From Nonomuraea spiralis (lineage in GTDB: Bacteria > Actinomycetota > Actinomycetes > Streptosporangiales > Streptosporangiaceae), in contig NZ_BMRC01000009.1 of assembly GCF_014648435.1 (NCBI RefSeq), forward strand, positions 248,001 through 312,000: 64,000 bases of DNA, in the 5' to 3' direction. Both the position numbers and the translations under genes were made by a program. The stretch's first letter is position 1; each line of letters starts with the position of its first letter. Below the pieces are notes generated by a model. It searched no databases and was not told the origin of the DNA. It worked only from the letters and a program-made list of their open reading frames with translations. This document shows positions 30,594-39,745 of this stretch, one piece after another.

Positions 30594-32185
30594 CAGAACC
30601 TCCGCGATCTCCGGAGCCGCGGCGGCCGGCCGTCGGGGTCGACGGCGAACCGGTAGAGCGGCATGGCCATGGCCCTGCGGACCCGGGACAGACCGGGCGC
30701 GGGGTGCGGACGTAACCGGCCGGGCGGGCGCGGGCCCCGGCGGCCGGCCGAGTGCCACGCCTCCAGCCGGTCCGCCGACTCCGCGAACGCGTCGAACGCC
30801 GCGACCGGGTCGCACAGCTCGTCCAGGCCCGCCTGCGACTCCTCGTCCAGGTGCTCGGACATGAGCGTCAGCCGCAGGTCGCGGGCGAACTTCAGGGCGC
30901 CGTACGGCAGGCGCGGGTCCTCCCGTTCGTCCAGGACCGCGCAGCTCAGCTCGGAGTCGTACGTCCACGAGCGCAGGTTGACGTTGTCCGACCCGACCGA
31001 GGCCCACACGTCGTCCACCACGCACACCTTGGCGTGCACGTAGACGGGCGTGCCCTGGTGGTTCTCCAGGTCGTAGACCGCCACCCGGTCGCCGCCGGCC
31101 CGCGTCAGGAGGTTCAGCGCCTCGACCCGGCCGATCAGGCTCGCGGGGCCGGCCAGCCAGCCGTCCTGGTCGGGGTGGCGCGGCACCACGATGATCATCC
31201 GCAGCCCCGGCTCGCGCTCCAGCGCCCGCGCGAACGGCTCGATCACGTCCGTGGACCACAGGTACTGGTCCTCCAGGTACACCAGCGACCGGGCCCGGCC
31301 GAGCACCTTGTGGTAGGCGTGCGCGATGCTGCGCTCGCCGTCGGGCGCGAACGGGTAGGCGCTGCGCCGGGCGGGGTAGGTGCGCAGGATCTGCACGTGG
31401 TGGGTGCCCGCGCGCGGGGGCGGCGGGCCGGGCTCGGGCAGCGGGGGAGCGTCGTCCAGCTTGCTGACGTGGTCGCGCAGGCGGCGCAGCGGGTCCCTGG
31501 TCTCGGGGGCCGGGTCCTCCCAGCGCTCGCAGAAGGTCTTCTCCACCTCGGCGACCGCCGGTCCGCGGATGGCGAGCTGGAGGTCGTGCCAGGGCGGGCG
31601 GGGGCCGTACACGCCGGGCATCGGGCAGGGCTGCGGGTCGCCCAGGTGGCGGGCGTCGTCGCGGCGGCTGTGGCACAGGTCGATGCCGCCGACGAAGGCG
31701 ACGTCCGCCGAGGGGTCGCGGTCATGGCGTATGATGACGAACTTCTGGTGGTGCGAGCCGCCCGGCTTGGTCCGCGTGTCGAGCATCGCCTGCCCGTGCG
31801 CGTCCTCGATCTCCTCGCCCAGGTGCCGGTTCTCGGCCGAGCTGAAACGCAGCCGGTCCAGGTGCGAGCGCCAGATGAGGCCCCTGACCACGACGCCGCG
31901 CTTCGCGGCGGCGCCGAGTGCCGCGCCGACCGTGGGGCCGTCGTCGGTCAGGCGTTCGTCGGGGTCGCCCCGCCAGTCGGCGAACAGCAGCAGGTCGTCC
32001 TCGCGCAACGCCTCCAGGCGGGTGCTCAGCTCGGCGAAGTACGTGGAGCCGTGGACGAGCGGGCGTACGTCGTTGCCGCTGGACCAGGCGTCGAGCTCGG
32101 TGGCCCGGTTGTCGCGTTCCTCCTCGGTGAGGAACCAGTCCTGGATACGCATTCGGCCACCGCTACCCGCTCGAAACCTACTCAT
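30593..32185 (-). CDS. Phospholipase D-family protein
   Basis: The 530-residue protein contains two HKD-like halves. The second is canonical (VHAKVCVVDD then GSDNVN). The first reads HHQKFVIIRHD, where the usual Asp position is Arg, followed by AFVGGIDLCHSR; this variant may be common in actinobacterial relatives. It should hydrolyse or exchange phospholipid head groups. No signal peptide is visible. ATGs at 32230, 32185 and 32152 are possible; I chose 32185 because GAGGA lies about 10 nt upstream and the gene then leaves 31 nt to the divergent lipid kinase. It leads the PAP2 operon. Confidence 0.83.
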   Translation of the reverse strand: MSRFRAGSGGRMRIQDWFLTEEERDNRATELDAWSSGNDVRPLVHGSTYFAELSTRLEALREDDLLLFADWRGDPDERLTDDGPTVGAALGAAAKRGVVVRGLIWRSHLDRLRFSSAENRHLGEEIEDAHGQAMLDTRTKPGGSHHQKFVIIRHDRDPSADVAFVGGIDLCHSRRDDARHLGDPQPCPMPGVYGPRPPWHDLQLAIRGPAVAEVEKTFCERWEDPAPETRDPLRRLRDHVSKLDDAPPLPEPGPPPPRAGTHHVQILRTYPARRSAYPFAPDGERSIAHAYHKVLGRARSLVYLEDQYLWSTDVIEPFARALEREPGLRMIIVVPRHPDQDGWLAGPASLIGRVEALNLLTRAGGDRVAVYDLENHQGTPVYVHAKVCVVDDVWASVGSDNVNLRSWTYDSELSCAVLDEREDPRLPYGALKFARDLRLTLMSEHLDEESQAGLDELCDPVAAFDAFAESADRLEAWHSAGRRGPRPPGRLRPHPAPGLSRVRRAMAMPLYRFAVDPDGRPPRLRRSRRF

Positions 32186-32216
32186 AACCCCGCAATCCTC
32201 GGGTAGTGCGGGAGGC

Positions 32217-33092
32217 GTGTCCCCCACCATCGCGGTTGTCGCTCATCGTAAGAAGATCCTCGGCGCGGGCCTCGACCGGCTGCGCGTGCTGCTCAGCGAG
32301 CAGGACGTCGGCGAGCTGGTCTGGCACGAGGTGCCCAAGAGCAGGAAGGCGCCCAAGAAGGTGCGCAAGGCCCTCGACGCGGGCGCGGAGCTGGTGTTCG
32401 TCTGGGGCGGCGACGGCATGGTGCAACGGTGCGCCGACGCCATGGCCGGGTCCGGCGTCCCGATGGCGATCCTGCCCGCCGGGACCGCCAACCTGTTCGC
32501 CACGAACCTGGGCATCCCCATCGACCTGGAGGAGTCCGTACGGATCGGCTTCCGGGGCCGGCGGGCCGAGCTGGATCTCGGCCTGCTCAACGGCGAGCAC
32601 TTCGCGGTCATGGCCGGCGCCGGGTTCGAGGCCGAGATGATCGCCGAGGCCGACGGCAAGGCCAAACGGAAGCTCGGCAAGCTCAGCTACGTCAAGGCCG
32701 CCGTCCGGCACGTCGGCGGGCCGTTGGTGCCGATGACGGTGAAGGTGGACGGCGCCACCTGGTTCGAGGGGGAGGCGAGCTGCCTGCTGCTCGGCAACGT
32801 GGGCACGATCGCCGGCGGGATCGAGGCGTTCGACGACGCGCGGCCGGACGACGGCTGGCTGGAGGTGGGCCTGTCCACGGCCAAGGGGCCGGTCCAGTGG
32901 GCCAGGGTGATGGGCAAGATGGCCGCCGGACGGTCGGAGGACTCGCCGTTCGTCCGCATCACCCGGGCCCGCAAGGTGTCGGCCCGGTTCGGGTCACCGT
33001 TGACGTACGAGCTGGACGGGGGTGACCGCGAGGCCACCACCAGGATCAAAGCCGAGGTGGCCCCGGGCGCGCTGACCGTCTGCCTGCCCTAG
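32217..33092 (+). CDS. Diacylglycerol kinase-family lipid kinase
   Basis: The 291-residue protein carries the DAGK catalytic motif GGDGM (residues 64-68) after a Rossmann-like start (TIAVVAHRKKILG), then PAGTANLFATNLGIP near 88-102 and a C-terminal beta domain ending ELDGG. It should phosphorylate diacylglycerol or a related lipid alcohol, the reverse of the PAP2 reaction encoded next door. The GTG at 32217 has GGAGG only 2 nt upstream, an unusually short spacing. It is divergent from the phospholipase D operon and overlaps the MFS gene tail to tail by 4 bp. Confidence 0.87.
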   Translation: MSPTIAVVAHRKKILGAGLDRLRVLLSEQDVGELVWHEVPKSRKAPKKVRKALDAGAELVFVWGGDGMVQRCADAMAGSGVPMAILPAGTANLFATNLGIPIDLEESVRIGFRGRRAELDLGLLNGEHFAVMAGAGFEAEMIAEADGKAKRKLGKLSYVKAAVRHVGGPLVPMTVKVDGATWFEGEASCLLLGNVGTIAGGIEAFDDARPDDGWLEVGLSTAKGPVQWARVMGKMAAGRSEDSPFVRITRARKVSARFGSPLTYELDGGDREATTRIKAEVAPGALTVCLP

Positions 33093-34450
33093 GCGGCGCG
33101 GGCGGCGTCCATCACCCGCTTGGCGTCGCGCTCGAAGGAGGCGCGGGCCCCGAGCGTCAGAAGGCCGCCCACGATCATGGGTACGACCAGCAGGTACATG
33201 CCGCCGATCAGCGAGCCGAACTGGTCGGAGGCGATGCCGACGACGAGCGAGCCGAACGCGCCGGCCGCCGTGATGAGCAGTTGCAGGACGGCGAAGCCGA
33301 GCCCGCGGGCGGCGGCCGGGACGACGTCGGCCAGGCAGGCCGTCATGTTCGGGATCGCGATCGACATCAGCGAGCAGGCCAGCAGGACCAGCGCGGTCAT
33401 GGCGCCGATCGAGTCCATGGCGAGCGCGCCGGCCAGCACCGCCGCGCCCGCCGTGATGCCGCCGCCGCCGGCCAGCAGCCTGCCGCCCTTGCGGGTGCCG
33501 TGCCACTTGCGGCCCAGCCAGGAGCCGGCGAGGGTGCCGGCCAGCGTGCCGGCGATGGTGACCAGGCCGCTCAGTGAGCCGGCGGCGCCGACGCCGACGC
33601 CGTAGCCGCGGACCATGAGGGTCGGCAGCCAGTAGAAGATCCCGGCCAGCCCGAGGGTCAGCAGGCCCAGCCCGACGCAGACGAACAACAGCGTCGGGAT
33701 GCGGACGACCTGCCCGAACTGCTGCCAGAAGGGCGCCTTGGGCTGCTCGACGGGCTGCCCGGCGGACTGCTCGGTGGACTGCTCGGTGGGCTGCGAGGTG
33801 GGCTGTTCGGCGGGGGCGCCGGCCACCAGGCGGTCCAGGTCGCCGCGGCCCGGCTCGCGCAGGAACCAGACGAGCACCGCCGTGAGCACCCCGGGCACCA
33901 CCATGACCAGGAACGCCGTACGCCACGAGAACGCCTCGGCCAGCACGCCGCCCAGCAGCGTGCCGACGCCGCCGAGGTAGGTCGTGACGCGGGTCAGGCC
34001 GTACGCCTTGGCCCGGCTGACCGGAGGGTAGTAGTCGGCGAGCAGGCTGCCGGCCGCCGGGTTGTCGATGTTCTCGGCCGCCGCGAGCAGCACCCGCATC
34101 AGGTAGAACATCACGAAGCCGGTGGCCACGCCCGACCCGAGCGTGGCGACCGCCCAGACCAGGACGACGACCGCGATGATCCGCGTACGGCTGAACCGGT
34201 CGGCCAGGAAGCCCGCGGGGAGGGACACGATCGCGGCGGCCAGCGCCGCCGCCGTGGGGATCGAGCCGGCCGCGGTGTCGCTGAAGCCCCACTCCTTCTG
34301 TACGAGCGGCAGCACCCCCGACAGCAGGTTGTATTCGATCCGGTCCACGAGCCCGACGATGAAGAGCACGACCAGCGGCGCCCAGCCGAACGGCGCCCGG
34401 GTCTGCGCGTCGATGACGCCAGCGCGTGGCGAACCCAACGTCCCGATCAT
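33089..34450 (-). CDS. MFS transporter
   Basis: A 453-residue protein with 12 predicted helices, the MFS motif GFLADRFSRTR after helix 2 (about 80-90), and a central cytoplasmic loop of about 40 residues rich in PTEQ repeats (QPTEQSTEQSAGQPVEQP). The N-terminal half resembles sugar-phosphate/anion symporter-like members; the substrate is not predictable. The ATG at 34450 follows AAAGGGTGGG. Several CTAGAACG-type repeats lie just upstream and could bind a regulator encoded elsewhere. Confidence 0.88.
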   Translation of the reverse strand: MIGTLGSPRAGVIDAQTRAPFGWAPLVVLFIVGLVDRIEYNLLSGVLPLVQKEWGFSDTAAGSIPTAAALAAAIVSLPAGFLADRFSRTRIIAVVVLVWAVATLGSGVATGFVMFYLMRVLLAAAENIDNPAAGSLLADYYPPVSRAKAYGLTRVTTYLGGVGTLLGGVLAEAFSWRTAFLVMVVPGVLTAVLVWFLREPGRGDLDRLVAGAPAEQPTSQPTEQSTEQSAGQPVEQPKAPFWQQFGQVVRIPTLLFVCVGLGLLTLGLAGIFYWLPTLMVRGYGVGVGAAGSLSGLVTIAGTLAGTLAGSWLGRKWHGTRKGGRLLAGGGGITAGAAVLAGALAMDSIGAMTALVLLACSLMSIAIPNMTACLADVVPAAARGLGFAVLQLLITAAGAFGSLVVGIASDQFGSLIGGMYLLVVPMIVGGLLTLGARASFERDAKRVMDAARAA

Positions 34451-34474
34451 GCCCACCCTTTCCAGTAGAAAAAT

Positions 34475-34504
34475 CTAGAATTACGTTCTAGGCGAACGTT
34501 CTAG
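34475..34504. repeat. Repeated half-sites upstream of the MFS gene
   Basis: CTAGAA (34475-34480) and TTCTAG (34486-34491) form a dyad with a 5-nt centre. ACGTTCTAG occurs at 34483-34491 and again at 34496-34504, 13 nt apart. GAACGTTC (34494-34501) is a further 8-bp palindrome. This looks like a multi-half-site operator for the leftward MFS gene. Confidence 0.55.
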
Positions 34505-34586
34505 CCAGAGTGGCAGAAGTCACACGATTCGTAAATGGCCCCTTTCTGGGAAATTTCGCAGTTTGGGGCTCATGTACGGTGATCGC

Positions 34587-36086
34587 ATGAAAGCTGCGCA
34601 GGTCACGGGGGCGATGCTGGTCGCCGGAACCACGTCCGACGCGGGCAAGAGCGTGGTGACCGCCGGGATCTGCCGCTGGCTGGCCCGCAAGGGCGTGCGT
34701 GTGGCGCCCTTCAAGGCCCAGAACATGTCGCTGAACTCCTACGTCACCGCAGGCGGCGCCGAGATCGGCCGCGCCCAGGCCATGCAGGCCCAGGCCGCCG
34801 GGCTCGAACCGGTCGCCGACATGAACCCCGTCCTGCTCAAGCCGGGCAGCGACCGCCGCAGCCAGGTCGTGCTCATGGGCGAGCCCGTCGCGGACGTGGA
34901 CGCCATGGAGTACGGCGCCCTGAAGGACCTCCTGCGCTCCACCGCCCTGGAGTCCCTGCGACGCCTGCGCGACCAGTACGACGTGGTGATCTGCGAGGGC
35001 GCCGGCAGCCCCGCCGAGATCAACCTGCGCCGCGGCGACATCGCGAACATGGGCCTGGCCAGGGCCGCCGGGCTGCCCGTCGTCGTGGTCGGCGACATCG
35101 ACAGAGGAGGCGTGTTCGCCGCCTTCTACGGCACGGTCGCGCTGTTGGACGCCGCCGACCAGTCCCACGTCTCCGGGTTCGTCGTGAACAAGTTCCGGGG
35201 CGCCCGCGAACTGCTCGAACCCGGCCTCGACATGCTGCGCGAGCTCACCGGCCGGCCCGTGTACGGCGTGCTGCCCTGGCTCGACGGCCTGTGGATGGAC
35301 GTCGAGGACTCCCTCGCGCTGGACTCCCGCCGGGTCGTGACCGGCCGGCCGGTGGGCAGGCAGACGCTGCGCGTGGCGGTCGTCCGGCTGCCCAGGATCT
35401 CCAACTTCACCGACCTGGACGCGCTGTCCGCCGAGCCCGGCGTGGTGGTGCGGTTCGTGACCGACCCGGTCGAACTCGACGACGCCGACCTGGTGGTGCT
35501 GCCCGGCTCCCGGGCCACGGTCGAGGACCTGGCCTGGTTGCGGCGCACCGGGCTGGCCGACGCCCTCCTCGCCCGGCGCGGGCCCGTACTGGGGATCTGC
35601 GGCGGGTTCCAGATGCTGGGCCGGGAGATCGTGGACGAGGTGGAGTCGCGGGCGGGCCGGGTGGACGGGCTCGGGCTGCTGCCGGTGCGGGTGGAGTTCG
35701 CGGCCGGCAAACGGCTCGGCCGGCCCGTCGGGCAGGCGTACGGGGAGCCGGTCAGCGCGTACGAGATCCACCACGGGGTGGCGACGGTCGAGGGCGGCGA
35801 GCCGTTCCTGGACGGGTGCCGCGCCGGCGACGTGTGGGGCACGACCTGGCACGGCGCCCTGGAGAACGACGCCTTCCGCCGGGCCTTCCTGGCCGACGTC
35901 GCCGACCGGGCGGGACGCGCGTTCGTGCCCGCCCCGGACACCGACTTCGCCCGCCTCCGCGAGGACCGCCTGGACGCCCTGGGCGACCTGATCGAGGCCA
36001 ATCTGGACACCGACGCCCTGCTGCGAGTGCTCCGCGACGGTCCGGCCCCGGTGCCCTACCTGCCGCCGGGCGCCCCTTCCGCCTGA
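34587..36086 (+). CDS. cobQ: Cobyric acid synthase
   Basis: The 499-residue enzyme amidates four side chains of adenosylcobyrinic acid a,c-diamide in cobalamin synthesis. The N-terminal ATPase-like domain has AGTTSDAGKS (about 14-23) and FKAQNMSLNS. The C-terminal class-I-like glutaminase has GICGGFQMLG (Cys near 333) and YEIHHG with the His. The ATG at 34587 lies 6 nt after TACGGT, a leaderless-type start; the ATG at 34572 lacks a site. No other cobalamin genes are in the window, and I saw no cobalamin riboswitch before it. It overlaps the convergent acyltransferase gene by 31 bp. Confidence 0.93.
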   Translation: MKAAQVTGAMLVAGTTSDAGKSVVTAGICRWLARKGVRVAPFKAQNMSLNSYVTAGGAEIGRAQAMQAQAAGLEPVADMNPVLLKPGSDRRSQVVLMGEPVADVDAMEYGALKDLLRSTALESLRRLRDQYDVVICEGAGSPAEINLRRGDIANMGLARAAGLPVVVVGDIDRGGVFAAFYGTVALLDAADQSHVSGFVVNKFRGARELLEPGLDMLRELTGRPVYGVLPWLDGLWMDVEDSLALDSRRVVTGRPVGRQTLRVAVVRLPRISNFTDLDALSAEPGVVVRFVTDPVELDDADLVVLPGSRATVEDLAWLRRTGLADALLARRGPVLGICGGFQMLGREIVDEVESRAGRVDGLGLLPVRVEFAAGKRLGRPVGQAYGEPVSAYEIHHGVATVEGGEPFLDGCRAGDVWGTTWHGALENDAFRRAFLADVADRAGRAFVPAPDTDFARLREDRLDALGDLIEANLDTDALLRVLRDGPAPVPYLPPGAPSA

Positions 36087-37102
36087 TCCCGGGGCGAACG
36101 CCCGCGCTGGGCGGTGATCCAGGCGTCGATCTCCTCCCAATGGGAGTACAGCCAGCGGACCTGCTCCTCACGGTCACGGGGCACCTCGGACGCGGGCACC
36201 CGCCACCACTTGGCCGTGATCCGCGCCGCGTACGGCAGCCTGCGCCACACGTCGCCGATCGTGATGAGGTCGTCGAGGCCGGTGTGCGCGACGAACACCA
36301 CGTCGGCCCGCGGGCAGGCGCTGATCGCGGCGACGGCCCCGCCGGGCCGGGGCGGCAGGAGATGGTCCATGCCGCGCGCCCGCTCCGCCTCCTCGGCCAG
36401 GCCCTTCTCCTCCAGCCGCCGGATCGCCAGCCGGCGGCGGCGCGGGGTGAAGTTGCCGCCCTCGGGGAAGATCACCAGCGCGTCCCGGTCGTCCATGGTC
36501 GCCGCGAGCCGCCGGATCTCCTCGATCACCCGCCGGCGGCCGGACCGGCGCGGCACGAAGGCGTTCGGCAGGCGGTTGATCACGACGTCGAGCGACGGGT
36601 CGTACTGGAGGGCGGCTTTCATGACGATGCGGGGGCGGCGTTCGTACAGGGATAAGAGGTGATAGATCAGCAGGAAGGAGTCGCCTGGGCCGGCGTGGCG
36701 GGAGAGCACCACGATCGGGCGGCTCAGCCGGGCCGCCTGCTCCTGCGCGGTGGGCGGGGGCTCCTCGACGTCCAGGGTCAGCCGGAAGATGCGCACGGCC
36801 GCCGCGTACACCTTCGACAGGAACCACCGGATCAGCGCGTAGTGGCGCTCCTGGTGCCGGGCCCGCCCGAACGCGCCCGACAACCACAACCCCAGGCAGG
36901 CGATGAGCACCGCCGACTCCAGCGTCAGCCACGCCACCCCGAACCAGACGAACCGCAGCCCCCTGCGCTGCGGCGGCGGCAGCCGCAACGAGGCCCCGAA
37001 CGTGACCGCGAGCCACAACGGCAGCGTCACCAGCATGAACACGGTGACCACGATGACGAGCGGAGCCAGGACGATCCGGCGCACGATACGCGGGGGGAGC
37101 AA
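36056..37102 (-). CDS. 1-acylglycerol-3-phosphate acyltransferase-like protein
   Basis: The 348-residue protein begins with two or three hydrophobic helices and has the acyltransferase motifs SRHAGPGDS (HxxxxD, near residue 136) and FPEGGNFTPRRR (near 217). It should transfer an acyl chain to lysophosphatidate or a related acceptor at the membrane. I chose the TTG at 37102 because GGGAGG lies 6 nt upstream; a GTG at 37084 is an alternative. It adds to the surrounding phospholipid enzymes. The patatin gene upstream is on the same strand, 40 nt away. Confidence 0.85.
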   Translation of the reverse strand: MLPPRIVRRIVLAPLVIVVTVFMLVTLPLWLAVTFGASLRLPPPQRRGLRFVWFGVAWLTLESAVLIACLGLWLSGAFGRARHQERHYALIRWFLSKVYAAAVRIFRLTLDVEEPPPTAQEQAARLSRPIVVLSRHAGPGDSFLLIYHLLSLYERRPRIVMKAALQYDPSLDVVINRLPNAFVPRRSGRRRVIEEIRRLAATMDDRDALVIFPEGGNFTPRRRRLAIRRLEEKGLAEEAERARGMDHLLPPRPGGAVAAISACPRADVVFVAHTGLDDLITIGDVWRRLPYAARITAKWWRVPASEVPRDREEQVRWLYSHWEEIDAWITAQRGRSPRDQAEGAPGGR

Positions 37103-37142
37103 CGGCGGCCTCCCTGGGGTCAGCGTCCCTGAGGTCGGGCCT

Positions 37143-37955
37143 TCATCCTTCTCTTGTCCGCAGATAGCGGGAAGAAGCCTCGTAGGCCCGGTCGATGTAG
37201 GTGGATATCTGGGACAGGTCCCGGTAGCGCAAAGGTGACAGCGGCTCGGTGGCCCCGGCCGGCAGCACGTGCACCTCCACCCCCGGCGGCAGCGTGGCCA
37301 TCTCCTCGGCGAACCGGTGGCGGCGGGCGATCTCGAACGCCACCATCCCCACCTCCCAGAACCGCCTGGGCGCGGTCAGCGGCCGTTCGATCCGGCCGAC
37401 GTGCAGCACGTAGACCCGTTCGGCCCCGAGCCGCACGGCCCGGCCGACGGGGATGCTGTGCACCAGCCCGCCGTCGAAGAAGTGTTCCCCGCCGATCGCC
37501 ACGGGCGGCAGCAACCCCGGCACCGCGCACGAGGCCAGCACCGCCTCCACCAGCGGCCCGCTGCTGAACCAGTGGGCCGCGGCCCGCTCGACCGAGGCCG
37601 CCACGCACTGGAACGGCACCTCCAGCTCCTCGATCAGCTCCGTGGGCACCGTCGCGGCCAGCACCTCGCGCAGCGGACCGTTGGAATGCAGATGGGTGCC
37701 GGTCCTGGCCAGCGTGGACAGCCGGGCCACCCACGACCCGGCGAACGCCGTGCGCACGACGTCGGACCGCCACAACGAGGTCAGCCGGGCGACCGCCCGC
37801 GCGGGGTCGGCCGCGACCAGCGCGCCGTTCAGCGCGCCCACCGACGTGCCGACGACCAGGCCGGGCCGGATGCCGAAGTCGTCGAGAGCCCGCAGCATGC
37901 CCACCTCGTGCGCGCCGAGCACGCCGCCGCCACCGAGCACGAACGCCGTCTCCAC
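37143..37955 (-). CDS. Patatin-like phospholipase
   Basis: A 270-residue patatin-family lipase: the oxyanion loop LGGGGVLGAHEVGML (about 6-20), the nucleophile motif GTSVG with the catalytic Ser (about 36-40) and FDGGLVHSIP with the catalytic Asp (about 169-178). It should release fatty acids from phospholipids in the cytoplasm, since no signal peptide is present. The GTG at 37955 follows AGGTGGG at 4-5 nt; the reading frame continues further right without a better start. It is probably co-transcribed with the acyltransferase downstream. Confidence 0.87.
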   Translation of the reverse strand: METAFVLGGGGVLGAHEVGMLRALDDFGIRPGLVVGTSVGALNGALVAADPARAVARLTSLWRSDVVRTAFAGSWVARLSTLARTGTHLHSNGPLREVLAATVPTELIEELEVPFQCVAASVERAAAHWFSSGPLVEAVLASCAVPGLLPPVAIGGEHFFDGGLVHSIPVGRAVRLGAERVYVLHVGRIERPLTAPRRFWEVGMVAFEIARRHRFAEEMATLPPGVEVHVLPAGATEPLSPLRYRDLSQISTYIDRAYEASSRYLRTREG

Positions 37956-38064
37956 GCATCCCACCTTGCCGCATCCGCGTTGCCGTGTCCCGGAAGGCAA
38001 CCGGGCTGCGACGCTGCCGACATCGGCCAGTGACCCGGCGGCGCGCCGGCGGGACGATTCCGGC

Positions 38065-38976
38065 ATGACAGCAGCGGTTCAGGCCGAAGGGCTGACCAAG
38101 TACTACGGCGACCGGCGCGGGCTCGAAGACCTCACGCTGGAGATCCGGCCCGGCGAGATCTTTGGCTACCTCGGTCCCAACGGCGCCGGCAAGACCACCA
38201 CGATCAGATTGCTGCTCGACGTGATCAGGCCCACCCGCGGCTCGGTGCGCGTGCTGGGCGAGGATCCGCGTACGGCCGCCGTCCGCTCCCGGGTCGGCTA
38301 CCTGCCGGGCGAGCTCGCGCTCGAAGGCCGCGACCAGGCCCTCGACTACCTGCGTTTCCTCGGCCGGGTCCGCGGCGGGGTGCCGGGCAGCCGCATCGAG
38401 GCGCTGGCCGAACGGTTCGACGCCGACCTGTCGGTGCCGATGCGCAAGCTCTCCAAGGGCAACAAGCAGAAGGTCGGGCTGATCCAGGCGTTCATGCACG
38501 AGCCGGAGCTCGTCATACTCGACGAGCCGACCAGCGGGCTCGACCCCCTCGTCCAGCAGGAGTTCCTGGCCCTGGTACGGGAGGTGCGCACGGCCGGCCG
38601 GACCGTGCTCATGTCCTCGCACGTGCTGGCCGAGGTGGAGAGCGTCTCCGACCGGGTCGGCATCGTCCGCCGGGGCCGCCTGGTGGCCGTGGAGAACGTG
38701 GCGGCGCTGCGCGAGAAGGCGGTACGCCGGATGGAGCTGCACTTCGACGCCCCGGTGCCGCGGTCGGCGTTCGAGGGTCTGCCGGGCGTGCGCGACCTGC
38801 GCGTCGAGGGGGCCAGCGTCCGGTGCACGATCGACGGCCGCCCGGACGCCCTGGTCAAGGCCGCCGCCCGGTTCACCGTGGTGCACCTGGTCAGCGCCGA
38901 GCCCGACCTCGAAGAGATCTTCCTGACCTACTACAGCGAGGAGGAACGGCACCATGATCGCCAGGAGTCTGCGTGA
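38065..38976 (+). CDS. ABC transporter ATP-binding protein
   Basis: The 303-residue ATPase has Walker A GPNGAGKTT (about 38-46), signature LSKGNKQKVG, Walker B LVILDEPTSGLD and the switch His in SSHVLAE. A C-terminal domain of about 80 residues is typical of ABC-2 exporters of antibiotics or lipids. It overlaps its permease gene by 23 bp. With a PucR-type regulator as third gene, this is a self-contained export operon. The cargo is unknown. The ATG at 38065 has no clear ribosome-binding site; GACGAT 6 nt upstream may be a weak -10 box. Confidence 0.92.
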   Translation: MTAAVQAEGLTKYYGDRRGLEDLTLEIRPGEIFGYLGPNGAGKTTTIRLLLDVIRPTRGSVRVLGEDPRTAAVRSRVGYLPGELALEGRDQALDYLRFLGRVRGGVPGSRIEALAERFDADLSVPMRKLSKGNKQKVGLIQAFMHEPELVILDEPTSGLDPLVQQEFLALVREVRTAGRTVLMSSHVLAEVESVSDRVGIVRRGRLVAVENVAALREKAVRRMELHFDAPVPRSAFEGLPGVRDLRVEGASVRCTIDGRPDALVKAAARFTVVHLVSAEPDLEEIFLTYYSEEERHHDRQESA

Positions 38977-39745
38977 CCACCGGCGGGCCCTGATCTGGTG
39001 GACCGTCGGCATCAGCACGTTCATGGCCCTCTACATCAGTCTCTTCAGGAGCTTCAGCGAGGACCCGAGGACGTTCAACCAGCAGGCCATGGCCAAGTAC
39101 CCCGGCCCGCTCAGGGACCTCATGGGCGGCATGCCGGACCTGGCCTCCGGCGTCAACTTCCTCCAGACGGTCGTCTACCAGCTCTTCGTCCCGATGTTGT
39201 TCGTCGTGCTCGCCACGATGCTGGCCAACCGGGCGATCGCCCAGCCGGAGGAGGCCGGGACGCTGGAACTCGTCGTCACGCTGCCGGTGGACCGCAGGCG
39301 GCTGGTCCTCCAGCGGTTCTGCGCGCTGGCGCTGGCGCTGCTGGCGGTGTTCGCCGTCACGCTGGCCGTGGCGTGGGCGGCCGGGGACGCGGCCGGGATC
39401 GGGGTGCCGTTCGACCGCGTCCTGGCCGCGCACGCCGGCGTGCTGCTGCTCGCGCTGTTCTTCGGCGCCGTGGCCCTGACCGTGGGCGCGGTCACCGGCC
39501 GCAGGATGATCGCCTCGTCCGTCGTCGGCGTGTGGGCGGCGGCCGGGTACATCGTCGTCACACTCGGCCGCAACGTGGCGGCCATCTCGTGGCTGAAGTG
39601 GGTCTCGCCGTTCCACTACTACGCCGAGGGGCGGCCCCTCTATGAGGGCCTGCCGGTCGGGGACTACCTTGTGCTGGCGGGAGCGACGGCCGTGCTCGTG
39701 CTCACCGCGATCCTGTCCTTCGACAGGCGTGACGTAGGAGTGTGA
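38954..39745 (+). CDS. ABC-2-type transporter permease
   Basis: The 263-residue protein has about six hydrophobic helices (for example LFVPMLFVVLATMLAN and ALALALLAVFAVTLAVAWAA) and the EEAGTLELVVTLPVDRRRL segment common in ABC-2 permeases. It forms the membrane part of the exporter with the overlapping ATPase. The next gene starts on its stop codon (TGATG). Confidence 0.9.
   Translation: MIARSLRDHRRALIWWTVGISTFMALYISLFRSFSEDPRTFNQQAMAKYPGPLRDLMGGMPDLASGVNFLQTVVYQLFVPMLFVVLATMLANRAIAQPEEAGTLELVVTLPVDRRRLVLQRFCALALALLAVFAVTLAVAWAAGDAAGIGVPFDRVLAAHAGVLLLALFFGAVALTVGAVTGRRMIASSVVGVWAAAGYIVVTLGRNVAAISWLKWVSPFHYYAEGRPLYEGLPVGDYLVLAGATAVLVLTAILSFDRRDVGV

Noticed and set aside
34494..34501. GAACGTTC as a LexA box
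   Set aside because: The actinobacterial box needs a 4-nt centre between GAAC and GTTC; here the arms touch, and the site is better explained as part of a repeated half-site cluster.
34457..34586. A cobalamin riboswitch upstream of cobQ
   Set aside because: The gap is only about 130 nt, shows no B12-box-like sequence, and a -10 box adjoins the start codon, which leaves no room for a leader.
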